From the NCBI RefSeq assembly GCF_003111665.1, contig NZ_CP022188.1:4712001-4776000 (forward strand): 64,000 bases of DNA. Reading direction: 5' to 3'. A program made the translations under genes and the position numbers. This DNA is from Parazoarcus communis (GTDB lineage Bacteria > Pseudomonadota > Gammaproteobacteria > Burkholderiales > Rhodocyclaceae). Under the pieces are notes generated by a model. That model searched no databases. It was not told where the DNA came from and saw only the letters and a list, made by a program, of their open reading frames with translations. Position 1 is the first letter of the stretch. Every line of letters begins with the position of its first letter. Shown piece by piece: positions 9,556 to 18,446 of the stretch.

Positions 9556-9723
9556 TTAACGTCCCGAGCAGTGCCCGCCCGATGCGGCCTGCCCGCTACC
9601 GAGCGCAATCGGTGGCGGTTCGACGCGTATGCCGCCAGCGCTCATCGTATCCAGCGCCACAAGTGCGAGCACGGCGAGCCAGAACACCGCGGTGCCGGCA
9701 CGAAAGAGTTTTCTGCTGTCCAT
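9556..9723 (-). CDS. Small single-pass membrane protein after YeeE transporter
   Basis: A 55-residue protein starting at ATG 9723 with GAGGAGAC eight bases upstream. Residues 12-27 form one transmembrane helix (AVFWLAVLALVALDTM), followed by a short Gly/Pro-rich tail containing one Cys. It is the third gene of the sulfurtransferase / YeeE operon, 10 bases after the transporter. No family is recognised. A second, decayed copy sits at 6859-7083, so the gene has been duplicated locally. A role as accessory subunit of the sulfur transporter is inferred only from position. Confidence 0.65.
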   Translation of the reverse strand: MDSRKLFRAGTAVFWLAVLALVALDTMSAGGIRVEPPPIALGSGQAASGGHCSGR

Positions 9724-9733
9724 GTCCGTCTCC

Positions 9734-10909
9734 TCAGCCCGCGACGCGCTTGCGGATGCGCACGCCCAGAATCGAGCCTGCGAAAGCCAGCGCAAACCAC
9801 ACCCAGCCATGCACGCTGGCCGAGGCGATGCCGCCGAGATAGGCGCCAACGTTGCAGCCGAAGGCCATGCGCGAGCTGTAGCCCATCACCAGACCGGCGA
9901 TGCAGGCGGCTAGCAGGCGCTTGCCCGAGGGCATGCTGAAGCTGGCAGGGCCATTCCAGCGCGATGCGGCCAGCGCACCGAAGATCAGGCCAAGGTTGGT
10001 GACCGAGGTCACGTCGGCCAGCACCGGCTCGGCCAGTCGCGCCGCATGCGGTGCGACACCCCAGAAGGGATCGCCAACCGGGCTCCAGCCAAACACGGAG
10101 AACAGCTTTGCGCCCCAGATGCCGATGCCGTAGACGATGCCCCAGGGTTGACCGGCCACCACCATGTGGATGAGGTAGAGCGCGGCAAGCAACACCGCAC
10201 CGATCCACCACCGACGCGCCCAGCCACCCACGGCATTTGCGGACGATGGCGCCGGCGCGGCGACGAAGCTCGCTACCGCAGAGCGCGCAAGCTGCTGCAC
10301 TTCAGCCGCCGGATTACCGTGCGCGGGACGACGGGCAGCCCGCCCGGCCAGCGCCGCAACCATGCCGCAGCCGATCACCGTGACCGCGAGCGCAGTCGGC
10401 CAGCCGTATTGCAGCAGGTCGATGGCCGGCAGCCCACCAAGCTCAATCCAGCCCGGCTGATGAGACGCACCGACAAAGCTGCCGATGGCGAAGGTGGGGA
10501 GCACGGCAAAGGACAGCGGCGCACCGGCGCCAGCCTTGTACAGCGTGCCAGACCCGCAGCCGTCAGCCAGCTGCATGGCTGCGCCGAACAGGAAGGCGCC
10601 CAGCACCAGGCTGATGGTGAGCGGTGCAACGGCTCCCACCAGCTCACCCCCGCTGCCCGCGATCAGCGGCAGCGTCAGCGCGGCCGCCAGCACCAGCAGC
10701 AACATCTGCGCCCACAGCCCCTGAGGGTTGCGGTGCTCGATGAAATCACGCCAGCCGGTAGTGAAACCGAAGCGCGCACCCTGCAGCACCGCGCCAAAGC
10801 CGATGCCAAGCAGGGTGAGCAGACCCTGACGGATGCCGGTGGCGAGCGTCACCGCCAGCACACCGCTGAGCCCGATCAGGACCAGTACAAAACGAGTAAA
10901 CCAGCGCAT
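9734..10909 (-). CDS. YeeE/YedE family sulfur-compound transporter
   Basis: A 391-residue inner-membrane protein with about ten hydrophobic helices and the duplicated family signature GxxxGxGCxxG: ADGCGSGTLYK in the first half and MAFGCNVGAYLGG in the second. The conserved Cys in each is the residue that relays thiosulfate in TsuA-type proteins. It starts 13 bases after the sulfurtransferase gene and is followed by the small membrane protein, forming a three-gene sulfur operon. The substrate (thiosulfate or another sulfane/selenium species) cannot be told from sequence. Confidence 0.9.
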   Translation of the reverse strand: MRWFTRFVLVLIGLSGVLAVTLATGIRQGLLTLLGIGFGAVLQGARFGFTTGWRDFIEHRNPQGLWAQMLLLVLAAALTLPLIAGSGGELVGAVAPLTISLVLGAFLFGAAMQLADGCGSGTLYKAGAGAPLSFAVLPTFAIGSFVGASHQPGWIELGGLPAIDLLQYGWPTALAVTVIGCGMVAALAGRAARRPAHGNPAAEVQQLARSAVASFVAAPAPSSANAVGGWARRWWIGAVLLAALYLIHMVVAGQPWGIVYGIGIWGAKLFSVFGWSPVGDPFWGVAPHAARLAEPVLADVTSVTNLGLIFGALAASRWNGPASFSMPSGKRLLAACIAGLVMGYSSRMAFGCNVGAYLGGIASASVHGWVWFALAFAGSILGVRIRKRVAG

Positions 10910-10922
10910 TGCTCTGTCCGTA

Positions 10923-11915
10923 TCAGTTGCTGAAGCTGCGCTTCACGTCCTGCACCAGCGCGGAGATGCGCGAGGGCTGGTTGTCCATCGGCAGTTCAGC
11001 CTTGCTCCATTCGACGATCGATTCCGGATAGAGCTTCACCTGCTTGTTGCCGGCGATCTCGGACATCACGAACCAGTTGGTCGCAGCCCAGTGCCCGGTG
11101 TTGCAGAAGGACACGGCAGGCGCATCGGCCGCACCGGAACGCTGAACCAGCGCCTTGAGCTCGCTGCCCGACTTCAGCGTGGTGCCGTCCTTGGGGAAGA
11201 ACTGCGCATTGTCGAAGGACGACGCGCCCGGCAGCGTGCCGTAGCGAGCGGACGCATCGGCGCGCGCTTCGCCACCAAAGAACTTCTGCGGACGGGCGTC
11301 GACCAGCAGCGGTGCGGAGCCCGACTTGATCGCCGCAGCCAGCTCTTCGCGCGTCACGATCTGATCCTGATCGTAGCGATAGCTGAACTGGCTGGGGCTC
11401 ACGGCCGCTGCAGCGGTTTCAAGCGCACCGCCGGCGGCCTTCCAGGCCTTGGTGCCACCGTCGAGAATGGACAGGCGAGTCAGGCCGCCGACTTTCAGCG
11501 TCCAGTACACACGCGCTGCTGCGCCGAAATCGGTGTGATCGGTGCCGCCGTGAACGACCACGACATGGGTGTCGGCACTCACGCCAGCGCTCTGCAGCAG
11601 GGTGCTGAGTGCTGCTTCGGTGGGCAACTGCCCAGGGTTTTCCTTCGGGCCACGGTACTTGCCGTAAGGCGTGTTCACCGCACCAGGGATGTGACCGCTG
11701 GCGTAGTCCTTGTCAGCACGGATGTCGAGCACACGCACACCGGGCTGGGCAACCAGGGCCTTGAGCTCGGCGGGCGTCAGCAGCGGCGAAGGCGCCGCAG
11801 CCACGCTCGGCGCAGCGACGTTTGCAGCGGGCGCAACCGGGTTGGCTGCGGCAGGGGCAACAACAAGCACGCTGCCGGTGGCAAGGGCGAGAGAAACAAC
11901 AAGGGTTTTGAGCAT
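10923..11915 (-). CDS. Periplasmic sulfurtransferase, two rhodanese domains
   Basis: A 330-residue exported protein: signal peptide (residues 1-24, AxAAA), an inactive-type N-terminal rhodanese domain (about 45-160) and a C-terminal catalytic rhodanese domain (about 185-315) with the active-site loop FCNTGHWAA carrying the nucleophilic Cys. It probably moves sulfane sulfur in the periplasm for the YeeE-family transporter encoded next. First gene of the operon; the promoter should lie between 11916 and 12090. Confidence 0.9.
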   Translation of the reverse strand: MLKTLVVSLALATGSVLVVAPAAANPVAPAANVAAPSVAAAPSPLLTPAELKALVAQPGVRVLDIRADKDYASGHIPGAVNTPYGKYRGPKENPGQLPTEAALSTLLQSAGVSADTHVVVVHGGTDHTDFGAAARVYWTLKVGGLTRLSILDGGTKAWKAAGGALETAAAAVSPSQFSYRYDQDQIVTREELAAAIKSGSAPLLVDARPQKFFGGEARADASARYGTLPGASSFDNAQFFPKDGTTLKSGSELKALVQRSGAADAPAVSFCNTGHWAATNWFVMSEIAGNKQVKLYPESIVEWSKAELPMDNQPSRISALVQDVKRSFSN

Positions 11916-12093
11916 GACGATATCGATCCATGAAAATCAGACGGAAAACGCGCCATGACGCAAGGCTAAAACAGCCTGCGTTTCGTGGCGCGTTTTTGAT
12001 GAATGGATCTTACGAAAGACGAACGCGCAACAGAAGCACGTTCAGCTCAGTTGTATATAACCAATCGTTCTTTGCGACCGCCTCACGCAACGC

Positions 12094-12167
12094 AAGAACC
12101 AAAGGGGTCAGAGTCGTTTGAAACTTTCAAACGACTCTGACCCCTTTGGTTCTTGACCCCTTTGGTT
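12094..12167. repeat. RAYT-associated palindrome, copy B, with extra partial arm
   Basis: Two perfect 30-base arms, 12094-12123 and 12125-12154, around a single C. The outer ends read AAGAACCAAAGG and its complement. A further partial right arm, GACCCCTTTGGTT, follows at 12155-12167. It is immediately upstream of the RAYT gene. Confidence 0.9.
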
Positions 12168-12221
12168 TTTCTCCAACATCCGGATAGCATTCTCCGTATA
12201 TGCCAAATGAGACCTTGCACA

Positions 12222-12938
12222 ATGCCGAGAAAACCAAGACTCTCAATCCCCGGGATGCCACAGCATGTCATCCAGCGAGGTAACAATCGACAGGCCATCT
12301 TTATTGTCGATGAGAATTATCACCAGTTCATCGAGATGCTCTCGCTCGCCGCGGACCAGCATGATTGCCAGATTCACGCCTATGTACTGATGACCAATCA
12401 CGTGCACTTGCTCGCCACCCCGAGCACCGGGGATGGGATCGGCAAGATGATGCAGTCCCTTGGTCGCCGCTACGTGCAGTACTTCAACCTCCGAAACGCG
12501 CGCACCGGCACTTTGTGGGAAGGACGCTACAGGGCGACCCTGATCGACACCGAGCAGTATCTCTTTGCGTGCATGCGCTATATCGAACTCAATCCGGTGC
12601 GTGCCGGGCTGGTGAAGCGGCCGGGCGAGTATCGGTGGTCCAGCTTCAGGTGCAATGCATTTGGCGCCTTGGACAAGTTGGTCACGCACCACGCCCAGTA
12701 TCTGTCACTGGCCAACGTTTCAGCCGCGCGCCAACGAGCCTATCGGGCCATGTTCGATGGGCAGATTGAAGACGCGTCGGCGGACGAGATTCGCCGGGCG
12801 ACCAACAGCGCATGGGTGCTTGGCGGTGTCGAATTTGCCCAGACGGTTGTCTCGCGACTCAATCGTCGGGTCACACCCGTGGGGCGCGGGGGTGACCGAC
12901 GATCGCCGAGCTTTCAGAAACGGATCAAACGACTCTGA
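12222..12938 (+). CDS. REP-associated tyrosine transposase (RAYT, Y1_Tnp family)
   Basis: A 238-residue single-strand DNA transposase of the HUH/Y1 class. I chose ATG 12222 because family members begin MPRKPRL...MPQHVIQRG. The HUH metal motif is NHVHLL (His60, His62) and the catalytic Tyr is Tyr84 or Tyr87 in RRYVQYFNLR; GTLWEGRYRA and YIELNPVRAGLV are typical of the family. It is flanked by palindrome copy B and half-copy C, and its last four codons and TGA stop lie inside the repeat. RAYTs are normally single-copy and are credited with spreading REP/REPIN elements; the palindromes in this window are its likely substrates. Confidence 0.9.
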   Translation: MPRKPRLSIPGMPQHVIQRGNNRQAIFIVDENYHQFIEMLSLAADQHDCQIHAYVLMTNHVHLLATPSTGDGIGKMMQSLGRRYVQYFNLRNARTGTLWEGRYRATLIDTEQYLFACMRYIELNPVRAGLVKRPGEYRWSSFRCNAFGALDKLVTHHAQYLSLANVSAARQRAYRAMFDGQIEDASADEIRRATNSAWVLGGVEFAQTVVSRLNRRVTPVGRGGDRRSPSFQKRIKRL

Positions 12939-12947
12939 CCCCTTTGA
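12925..12947. repeat. Half-copy C of the RAYT palindrome, shared 3' end of two genes
   Basis: A single 23-base arm of the repeat with core CAAACGACTCTGACCCC. On the plus strand its TGA (12936-12938) ends the RAYT; on the minus strand TCA (12925-12927, read as TGA) ends fdsA. The two genes overlap by 14 bases inside it. Confidence 0.88.
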
Positions 12948-15729
12948 AACGTACCCGCAGGGCGCAGTACTTGAATTCGGGGATCTTGCCGAAGGGGTCG
13001 AGGGCGGGCTGGGTGAGCAGGTTGGCGGCGGCTTCGACGTAGCAGAAGGCCATGAACACCGAGCCGCGCTGCACGCCTTCGTCGGCTCGGACTTCGAGTT
13101 CGATCTGGCCTCGGCGGGTTTCGAGGATGACGTGTTCTCCGTGCGCGACACTGATTTTCGCCATGTCGTCCGGGTGCATGCCGCACCAGGGCACGGGGTC
13201 GAGCGCGTCGAGCACGTCGGCGCGGCGGGTCATGCTGCCGGTGTGCCAGTGTTCGAGCACGCGGCCGGTGATGAGCACCATCGGGTAATCGGCATCCGGC
13301 AGTTCGGCTGCGGGCAGCGGCGTGACCGGGACGAAGCGGCCGAGGCCGTTGCGGGTGGGGAAGTCGGTCTGGAACAGCACGGGCTGTGAGGGCGCCTCCA
13401 CGGCCACCTTCGGTGCAACGACCGCGCCCTCGCCTTCGAGCGCCGCCCAGGTGATGCCGGCGTAGCTGGGCATGGCGCGGGTGAGTTCGGCGAAGATCTC
13501 GGCCGGGCCGGCGTAATCCCAGGCCAGCCCCATGCGCTGGGCGATCTGCTGGATGATCCACCAGTCCTGCCGTGCCTCGCCGGGCAGTGGCAGCACCGGT
13601 TGCGACATCTGCACCAGGCGGTCGGTGTTGGTGAAGCTGCCGGATTTTTCGTACAGGCTGGATGCGGGCAGCACGACGTCGGCGAGCATCGCGGTTTCGG
13701 TGAGAAAGATGTCCTGCACCACGAGGTGTTCGAGCCCGGCCAGTGCGGCACGGGCGTGTTCCAGATCCGGGTCGGACATCGCCGGGTTCTCGCCCTCGAT
13801 ATACATGCCACGGATGCGCCTGGCGCTGGCGGCGTCCATGATCTCGACCACGGTGAGACCGGGTTCTTCTGCCAGCTTCGCACCCCACAGGGATTCGAAG
13901 CGGGCGCGCACTTCGGGCTCGGACACGCGTTGGTAGTCGGGGAACATCATCGGGATGAGGCCGGCGTCGGACGCACCCTGCACGTTGTTCTGCCCACGAA
14001 GCGGATGCAGGCCGGTGCCGGGGCGGCCGATCTGGCCAGTCATCAGCGCCAGCGCAATCAGGGCACGTACGTTATCCGTGCCGTGGGTGTGCTGCGACAC
14101 GCCCATGCCCCAGAAGATGATGCTGTTGGGGCCGCGTGCGTAGGCGCGAGCCACTTCGCGCACGGTGTCGGCCTCGATGCCGGTGATCGGTGCCATGCGC
14201 TCGGGTGGGTATTGCAGTGCGGCTTCGCGGAAGGCATCAAAGCCTTCGGTGCGGGCGGCGATGAAGGCCGGATCGGTGAGGTCTTCCTCGATGATCACGC
14301 AGGCCATCGACAGCAGCAGCGCCACATCGGCATCGGGGCGGAACTGCAGCGTGCGCCAGGCGTGGCGGGCGAGCGGGGTCTGGCGCGGGTCCATCATCAC
14401 CAGCTTCGATCCGCGCTCTGCGGCGTTCTTGATGAAGCTTGCCGCCACCGGGTGATTGGCTGCCGGGTTGGCGCCGATGACGATCATGAGATCGGCAAAC
14501 TCGACGTCGCGCACCGGGTTGGACACCGCCCCCGAACCGATGCCTTCGAGCAGCGCCGCCACCGATGAGGCGTGACACAGCCGGGTGCAGTGGTCGACGT
14601 TGTGGGTGCCAAAGCCGGTACGCACCAGCTTCTGGAACAGGTAGGCCTCTTCGTTGCTGCCCTTGGCCGAGCCGAAGCCGGCCAGCGCGTGCGGGCCGTG
14701 CGCGCGCTTGATGCGGGCGAGCCCTACGGCGGCGAAGTCGAGCGCTTCTTCCCAACTGGCTTCGCGGAAGGCGGCGAGCGGGTTGGCGGGGTCGAGATTC
14801 ACGCCCTTGGGGATGCCGGGCTTGCGGATCAGCGGTACGGTGAGGCGCTCGCGGTTGCGGCTGTAGGTGAAACCGTAGCGGCCCTTCACGCACAGCCGGC
14901 CGGCGTTGGCGGGGCCGTCGCGACCTTCGGCAAAGACGATCTTCTGCGCGGCGCCCTCGCCCGCCACATGGTAGGTGAGCTGGCAGCCGACACCGCAGAA
15001 CGGGCACAGCGAATCGACCTTGCGCGTGGGGACGAAGCGCGGCGATTGCGGTGCGGCTGCGGTCTGCGCTGTGCTAGCGCTGACCGTGGCCGGTAGCAGC
15101 GCCCCGGTCGGACAGGCCTGCACGCATTCACCGCAGCCGACGCAGGTGGAGCTGCCCATGGCGACATCGAGGTCGAACACGATCTTCGAGGCGTCGCCCC
15201 GGTGGGCGTAGCCGATGACGTCGTTGACCTGCTCTTCGCGGCAGGCACGTACGCAGCGGTTGCACTGGATGCAGGCGGCCAGATTGACGGCGATGCCGGG
15301 GTGGCTGGTGTCGGTCGCGGGTTGTTCGCGCGGGGCAAAGCGGCTGGCGGTGACGCCGAGTTGGTCGCACCAGTGGGCAAGTTCGGAGTCGGCTTTCTCG
15401 GTTTCGGGTGCGACATCGGCACGCAGCAGTTCGAGCACCATGCGTTGCGAGGCGCGGGCGCGCTCGCTCTCGGCCTTGACCTTCATGCCGGGTTTGGGTG
15501 CGCGGCAGCACGACGGGGCGAGCACGCGCTCGCCGTCGATCTCGACCACGCAGGCGCGGCAGTTGCCGTCGGCACGCAGTCCGTCGGTGTAGCACAGGTG
15601 CGGGATATCGACGCCGGCACGGCGGGCGGCGAGCAGGATGGTTTCGCCGGGCGCTGCCTCGACGGTCTGGCCGTCGAGCTCGAAGGCGATGGTGTCGGTG
15701 GCGAGGGTCCCAGTGGTGAAGGTCGTCAT
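12925..15729 (-). CDS. fdsA: NAD-dependent formate dehydrogenase, catalytic alpha subunit
   Basis: A 934-residue molybdenum enzyme oxidising formate to CO2. From the N-terminus: a 2Fe-2S ferredoxin-like domain with CYTDGLRADGNCRACV, a NuoG-like His/Cys cluster region, a double 4Fe-4S ferredoxin domain (CIQCNRC; CVGCGECVQAC), then the molybdopterin part with CPFCGVGC binding another 4Fe-4S. The catalytic metal ligand is Cys (HCTRLCHASS, codon TGT), not selenocysteine. Its ATG overlaps the stop of fdsGB by four bases. The C-terminus ends FKGVRVV, with the last residues and the stop encoded by the RAYT half-repeat, so the native tail has probably been replaced or slightly shortened. Cytoplasmic, with electrons passing to NAD through the partner subunit. 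Confidence 0.93.
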   Translation of the reverse strand: MTTFTTGTLATDTIAFELDGQTVEAAPGETILLAARRAGVDIPHLCYTDGLRADGNCRACVVEIDGERVLAPSCCRAPKPGMKVKAESERARASQRMVLELLRADVAPETEKADSELAHWCDQLGVTASRFAPREQPATDTSHPGIAVNLAACIQCNRCVRACREEQVNDVIGYAHRGDASKIVFDLDVAMGSSTCVGCGECVQACPTGALLPATVSASTAQTAAAPQSPRFVPTRKVDSLCPFCGVGCQLTYHVAGEGAAQKIVFAEGRDGPANAGRLCVKGRYGFTYSRNRERLTVPLIRKPGIPKGVNLDPANPLAAFREASWEEALDFAAVGLARIKRAHGPHALAGFGSAKGSNEEAYLFQKLVRTGFGTHNVDHCTRLCHASSVAALLEGIGSGAVSNPVRDVEFADLMIVIGANPAANHPVAASFIKNAAERGSKLVMMDPRQTPLARHAWRTLQFRPDADVALLLSMACVIIEEDLTDPAFIAARTEGFDAFREAALQYPPERMAPITGIEADTVREVARAYARGPNSIIFWGMGVSQHTHGTDNVRALIALALMTGQIGRPGTGLHPLRGQNNVQGASDAGLIPMMFPDYQRVSEPEVRARFESLWGAKLAEEPGLTVVEIMDAASARRIRGMYIEGENPAMSDPDLEHARAALAGLEHLVVQDIFLTETAMLADVVLPASSLYEKSGSFTNTDRLVQMSQPVLPLPGEARQDWWIIQQIAQRMGLAWDYAGPAEIFAELTRAMPSYAGITWAALEGEGAVVAPKVAVEAPSQPVLFQTDFPTRNGLGRFVPVTPLPAAELPDADYPMVLITGRVLEHWHTGSMTRRADVLDALDPVPWCGMHPDDMAKISVAHGEHVILETRRGQIELEVRADEGVQRGSVFMAFCYVEAAANLLTQPALDPFGKIPEFKYCALRVRFKGVRVV

Positions 15730-17444
15730 GCTGCGCCCTCCCCTGCGCGCGCATCGGCTGGCGTGGCACCCACCTCATGCGGGAAATAGCGCAGCACCGA
15801 GCGCACCGGGTTGGGCGCGGCCTGGCCGAGGCCACAGATCGAGGCGTCCATCATCGCGCTGCCGAGTTCGTCGAGGAGCGGCGCATCCCACGTCTTCGCG
15901 GCCATCAGGCCGGCGGCCTTGGCGGTGCCAACGCGGCACGGCGTGCATTGGCCGCAGGATTCGTGGGCGAAGAAGTGCATGGCGTTCTCGGCCAGCGCAC
16001 GCGCCTTGTCATGCTGCGAGAACACGACGATGGCAGCCGAGCCGATGAAGCAGCCGTAGGGCGCGAGGGTGTCGAAGTCGAGCGGCACATCGGCCAGGCT
16101 CGCCGGCAGCATGCCGCCCGAGGCGCCGCCGGGGAAATAGCCGTAGAGTTCGTGCCCCGGCGCCATGCCACCGCAGTGCTCGTCGATGAGCTGGCGCAAG
16201 GTGATGCCGGCATCAGTCACGATCACGCCGGGCTTGGCCACCCGACCGCTGACCGAGAAGCTGCGCAGGCCCTGACGGCCGTTGCGACCGCGCTTTTCCA
16301 GCCAGTCGTAGCCCTGCACCAGGCTGGTGTCGACGATGTCGCGCACCCACCACAGGGTTTCCGGGTTGTGCACCAGCGTGGGACGTCCGAAGAGACCCAC
16401 TTCGGCCACATAGGGCGGGCGCAGCCGCGGCATGCCGCGCTTGCCTTCGATGGATTCGATCATCGCCGACTCTTCGCCGCAGATGTAGGCGCCCGCGCCC
16501 CGGCGCACCTCGATCGGCGGCAGGTCAGGCCAGGCTGCGCGCACCTTGTCGAGTTCGGTGATGAGCATTTTGCGCAAGGCGGGGTATTCGTCGCGGATGT
16601 AGATCCAGATCGCGGCGATGCCGACCACGCGGGCTGCTATCAGCATGCCTTCGATGAAACGGTGCGGATCGCGCCCGAGGTAGTGGCGATCCTTGAAGGT
16701 GCCGGGCTCGCCCTCGTCGATATTGACCGCCATGTTGCGCGGTGCCGGCTGCGCCATCACCGTGCGCCATTTGCGCGCAGCCGGAAATCCCGCGCCGCCC
16801 AGCCCCCGCAGGATGGCGGTGTCGAGTACGCCGAGGACTTCGGCGACGTCGTGCTCGCCGCTACGCATCGTTTCATAGAGGTGGTAGCCACCCGCTGCGC
16901 GGTAGGCGTCGAAATCGATGATGTCAGGCGCGTGCTCGACGCGATCATCGGCGTCCACCACGGCCATCACCTTGTCCGCACTCGCCTGATGAACGGGGTT
17001 CTGCCCCACGACCGCCACCGGCGCGCAGTCGCAACGCCCGACGCAGGGTACGCGCTGTATCCGCACATCGGCGCCAACCCGGCCTTCAAGCTTCACAGCC
17101 AGTTCTTCGCCGCCGTGCATCGCACAGGTCAGCGAATCGCACACCCGCACGGTGAGCGCAGCCGGCGCTGAATCGCCCTCGGCCACAACGTCGAAGTGAT
17201 GATAGAAGGTCGCGACCTCGTACACCTCGGCGCGCGCCAGCTTCATCGCCTCGGCCAGTGCCGCGAGGTGGTCTGCGAACAGCGCCCCGTGCGCATCCTG
17301 CAGACGGTGCAGATACTCGATCAACCGTTCGCTCTGCGGCGTCTCGCCCGCAAGCGCAGCCTGCGCCGCAGCGCGGGCGGATTCAGGGAGTGGCGGGCGA
17401 TTGGGGCCGCGGCGTGATCCTACATTGACGAGCATCGGCATCAT
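15726..17444 (-). CDS. Formate dehydrogenase gamma-beta fusion (NuoE-NuoF like)
   Basis: A 572-residue fusion. Residues 1-160 are a NuoE/FdsG-like thioredoxin-fold 2Fe-2S domain (CDSLTCAMHG and CVGRCDC). The rest is NuoF/FdsB-like with the NADH/FMN glycine-rich loops (RGLGGAGFPAARKW, GAGAYICGEE), an SLBB segment and a C-terminal 4Fe-4S site (SCGQCTPCRVG). It takes electrons from FdsA and reduces NAD+. In many FdsGBACD operons gamma and beta are separate genes. No fdsC/fdsD chaperone gene follows here. The region upstream (17445-17553) is AT-rich and should hold the promoter. Confidence 0.9.
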   Translation of the reverse strand: MMPMLVNVGSRRGPNRPPLPESARAAAQAALAGETPQSERLIEYLHRLQDAHGALFADHLAALAEAMKLARAEVYEVATFYHHFDVVAEGDSAPAALTVRVCDSLTCAMHGGEELAVKLEGRVGADVRIQRVPCVGRCDCAPVAVVGQNPVHQASADKVMAVVDADDRVEHAPDIIDFDAYRAAGGYHLYETMRSGEHDVAEVLGVLDTAILRGLGGAGFPAARKWRTVMAQPAPRNMAVNIDEGEPGTFKDRHYLGRDPHRFIEGMLIAARVVGIAAIWIYIRDEYPALRKMLITELDKVRAAWPDLPPIEVRRGAGAYICGEESAMIESIEGKRGMPRLRPPYVAEVGLFGRPTLVHNPETLWWVRDIVDTSLVQGYDWLEKRGRNGRQGLRSFSVSGRVAKPGVIVTDAGITLRQLIDEHCGGMAPGHELYGYFPGGASGGMLPASLADVPLDFDTLAPYGCFIGSAAIVVFSQHDKARALAENAMHFFAHESCGQCTPCRVGTAKAAGLMAAKTWDAPLLDELGSAMMDASICGLGQAAPNPVRSVLRYFPHEVGATPADARAGEGAA

Positions 17445-17553
17445 TCCTTAGGAATTATCTATAAGAACATAAAATTCCTTTGATGCAACAATACGAGATT
17501 ATTGCTCACTTGAAAATAGCTCTTTGGAAGGAGAAGAAAAACCAAAGGAAAAC

Positions 17554-17602
17554 CAAAGGGGTCAGAGTCGTTTGAAATTTTCAAACGACTCTGACCCCTT
17601 TG
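17554..17602. repeat. RAYT-associated palindrome, copy D
   Basis: Two perfect 24-base arms around one T (17578). The flanks differ (AAC left, ATT right), so symmetry stops at CAAAGG/CCTTTG. It lies between the 3' end of the alpha/beta hydrolase gene and the promoter region of fdsGB. Confidence 0.9.
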
Positions 17603-17608
17603 ATTTGT

Positions 17609-18379
17609 TCAATCGAGGACGCGCTCGACGAAGGCGGCGACGGCTTCGATGACGGCTTGCGGTTGGTCCTTGTGCGGTGAATGGCGGCAGTCGGCCAGCT
17701 TGACCAGGTCCACGTCGTTCGCGCCTGCCGCAATGCGGTCGATCTGCTCCATGGTGGCGTACTCGTCGTCTTCACCCTGGATCGCGAGGACGGGCGCGGT
17801 GATGGCAGGCAGGATGTCCTCGATATTCCAGTCGCGGAAATCCGGATTCAGCCAGATGTCCTGCCAGCTACGGAATACCGTGTCAGCATCGTTATGATAT
17901 TTGGCGAGCTTGGCAGGCAGGTCGGTGGTGTCCCAGATGGTCCGCGCCTGGCGAATGCCTTCAATGGTGACGTCTTCGACGAAGACGTGCGGCGCCACCA
18001 CGATGACGCCGGACGGGGATACATCGGTGCCGCCCGCGCACAGCAGCGCGATGGAGCCGCCATCCGAATGGCCGAACAGGAAGGGCTGCTCAAGTCCAAG
18101 TGCGTCGACGAATGCGGGCAGCATGGCCAGCCCCTCTTCGTGAAGGTAAGTCACTTCGCGCTGCCGCGTCGCCGGATCGGAGCGGCCGTAACCGACGCGC
18201 GAGTAGACGATCGCCTCGCAACCGGTCGCGTCGGCCACCTTTTGCGGGAAATCGCGCCACATCGACACGGAGCCGAGGCCTTCGTGCAGAAACACCATGG
18301 CGGGCACGTCGTCGCGCGGATGCGCCGAAGGCAGGCGGACAAATTCCAGATTTGTGCCAAAAATGCTGACGGTCTTCAC
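17609..18379 (-). CDS. Alpha/beta hydrolase
   Basis: A 256-residue single-domain hydrolase, no signal peptide. The nucleophile elbow GHSDGGS places the catalytic Ser at 105; the oxyanion region is LHEGLGS; the acid is probably in IQGEDDEY and the His in CRHSPHKDQ near the C-terminus. The lid segment is short. The substrate is unknown: such enzymes cover esters, lactones and meta-cleavage products. It is monocistronic, with palindrome copy D just after its stop. Confidence 0.85.
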   Translation of the reverse strand: MKTVSIFGTNLEFVRLPSAHPRDDVPAMVFLHEGLGSVSMWRDFPQKVADATGCEAIVYSRVGYGRSDPATRQREVTYLHEEGLAMLPAFVDALGLEQPFLFGHSDGGSIALLCAGGTDVSPSGVIVVAPHVFVEDVTIEGIRQARTIWDTTDLPAKLAKYHNDADTVFRSWQDIWLNPDFRDWNIEDILPAITAPVLAIQGEDDEYATMEQIDRIAAGANDVDLVKLADCRHSPHKDQPQAVIEAVAAFVERVLD

Positions 18380-18446
18380 TCAAGTCTCCGGAGTAATTCT
18401 TCTGAGCCCCGGATTATTGCGTATCTCGCGCCTGAAGCGATCCTTT

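Noticed and set aside
14560-14590. Selenocysteine at the FdsA catalytic site
   Set aside because: The codon is TGT (Cys), and no TGA lies in the frame there.
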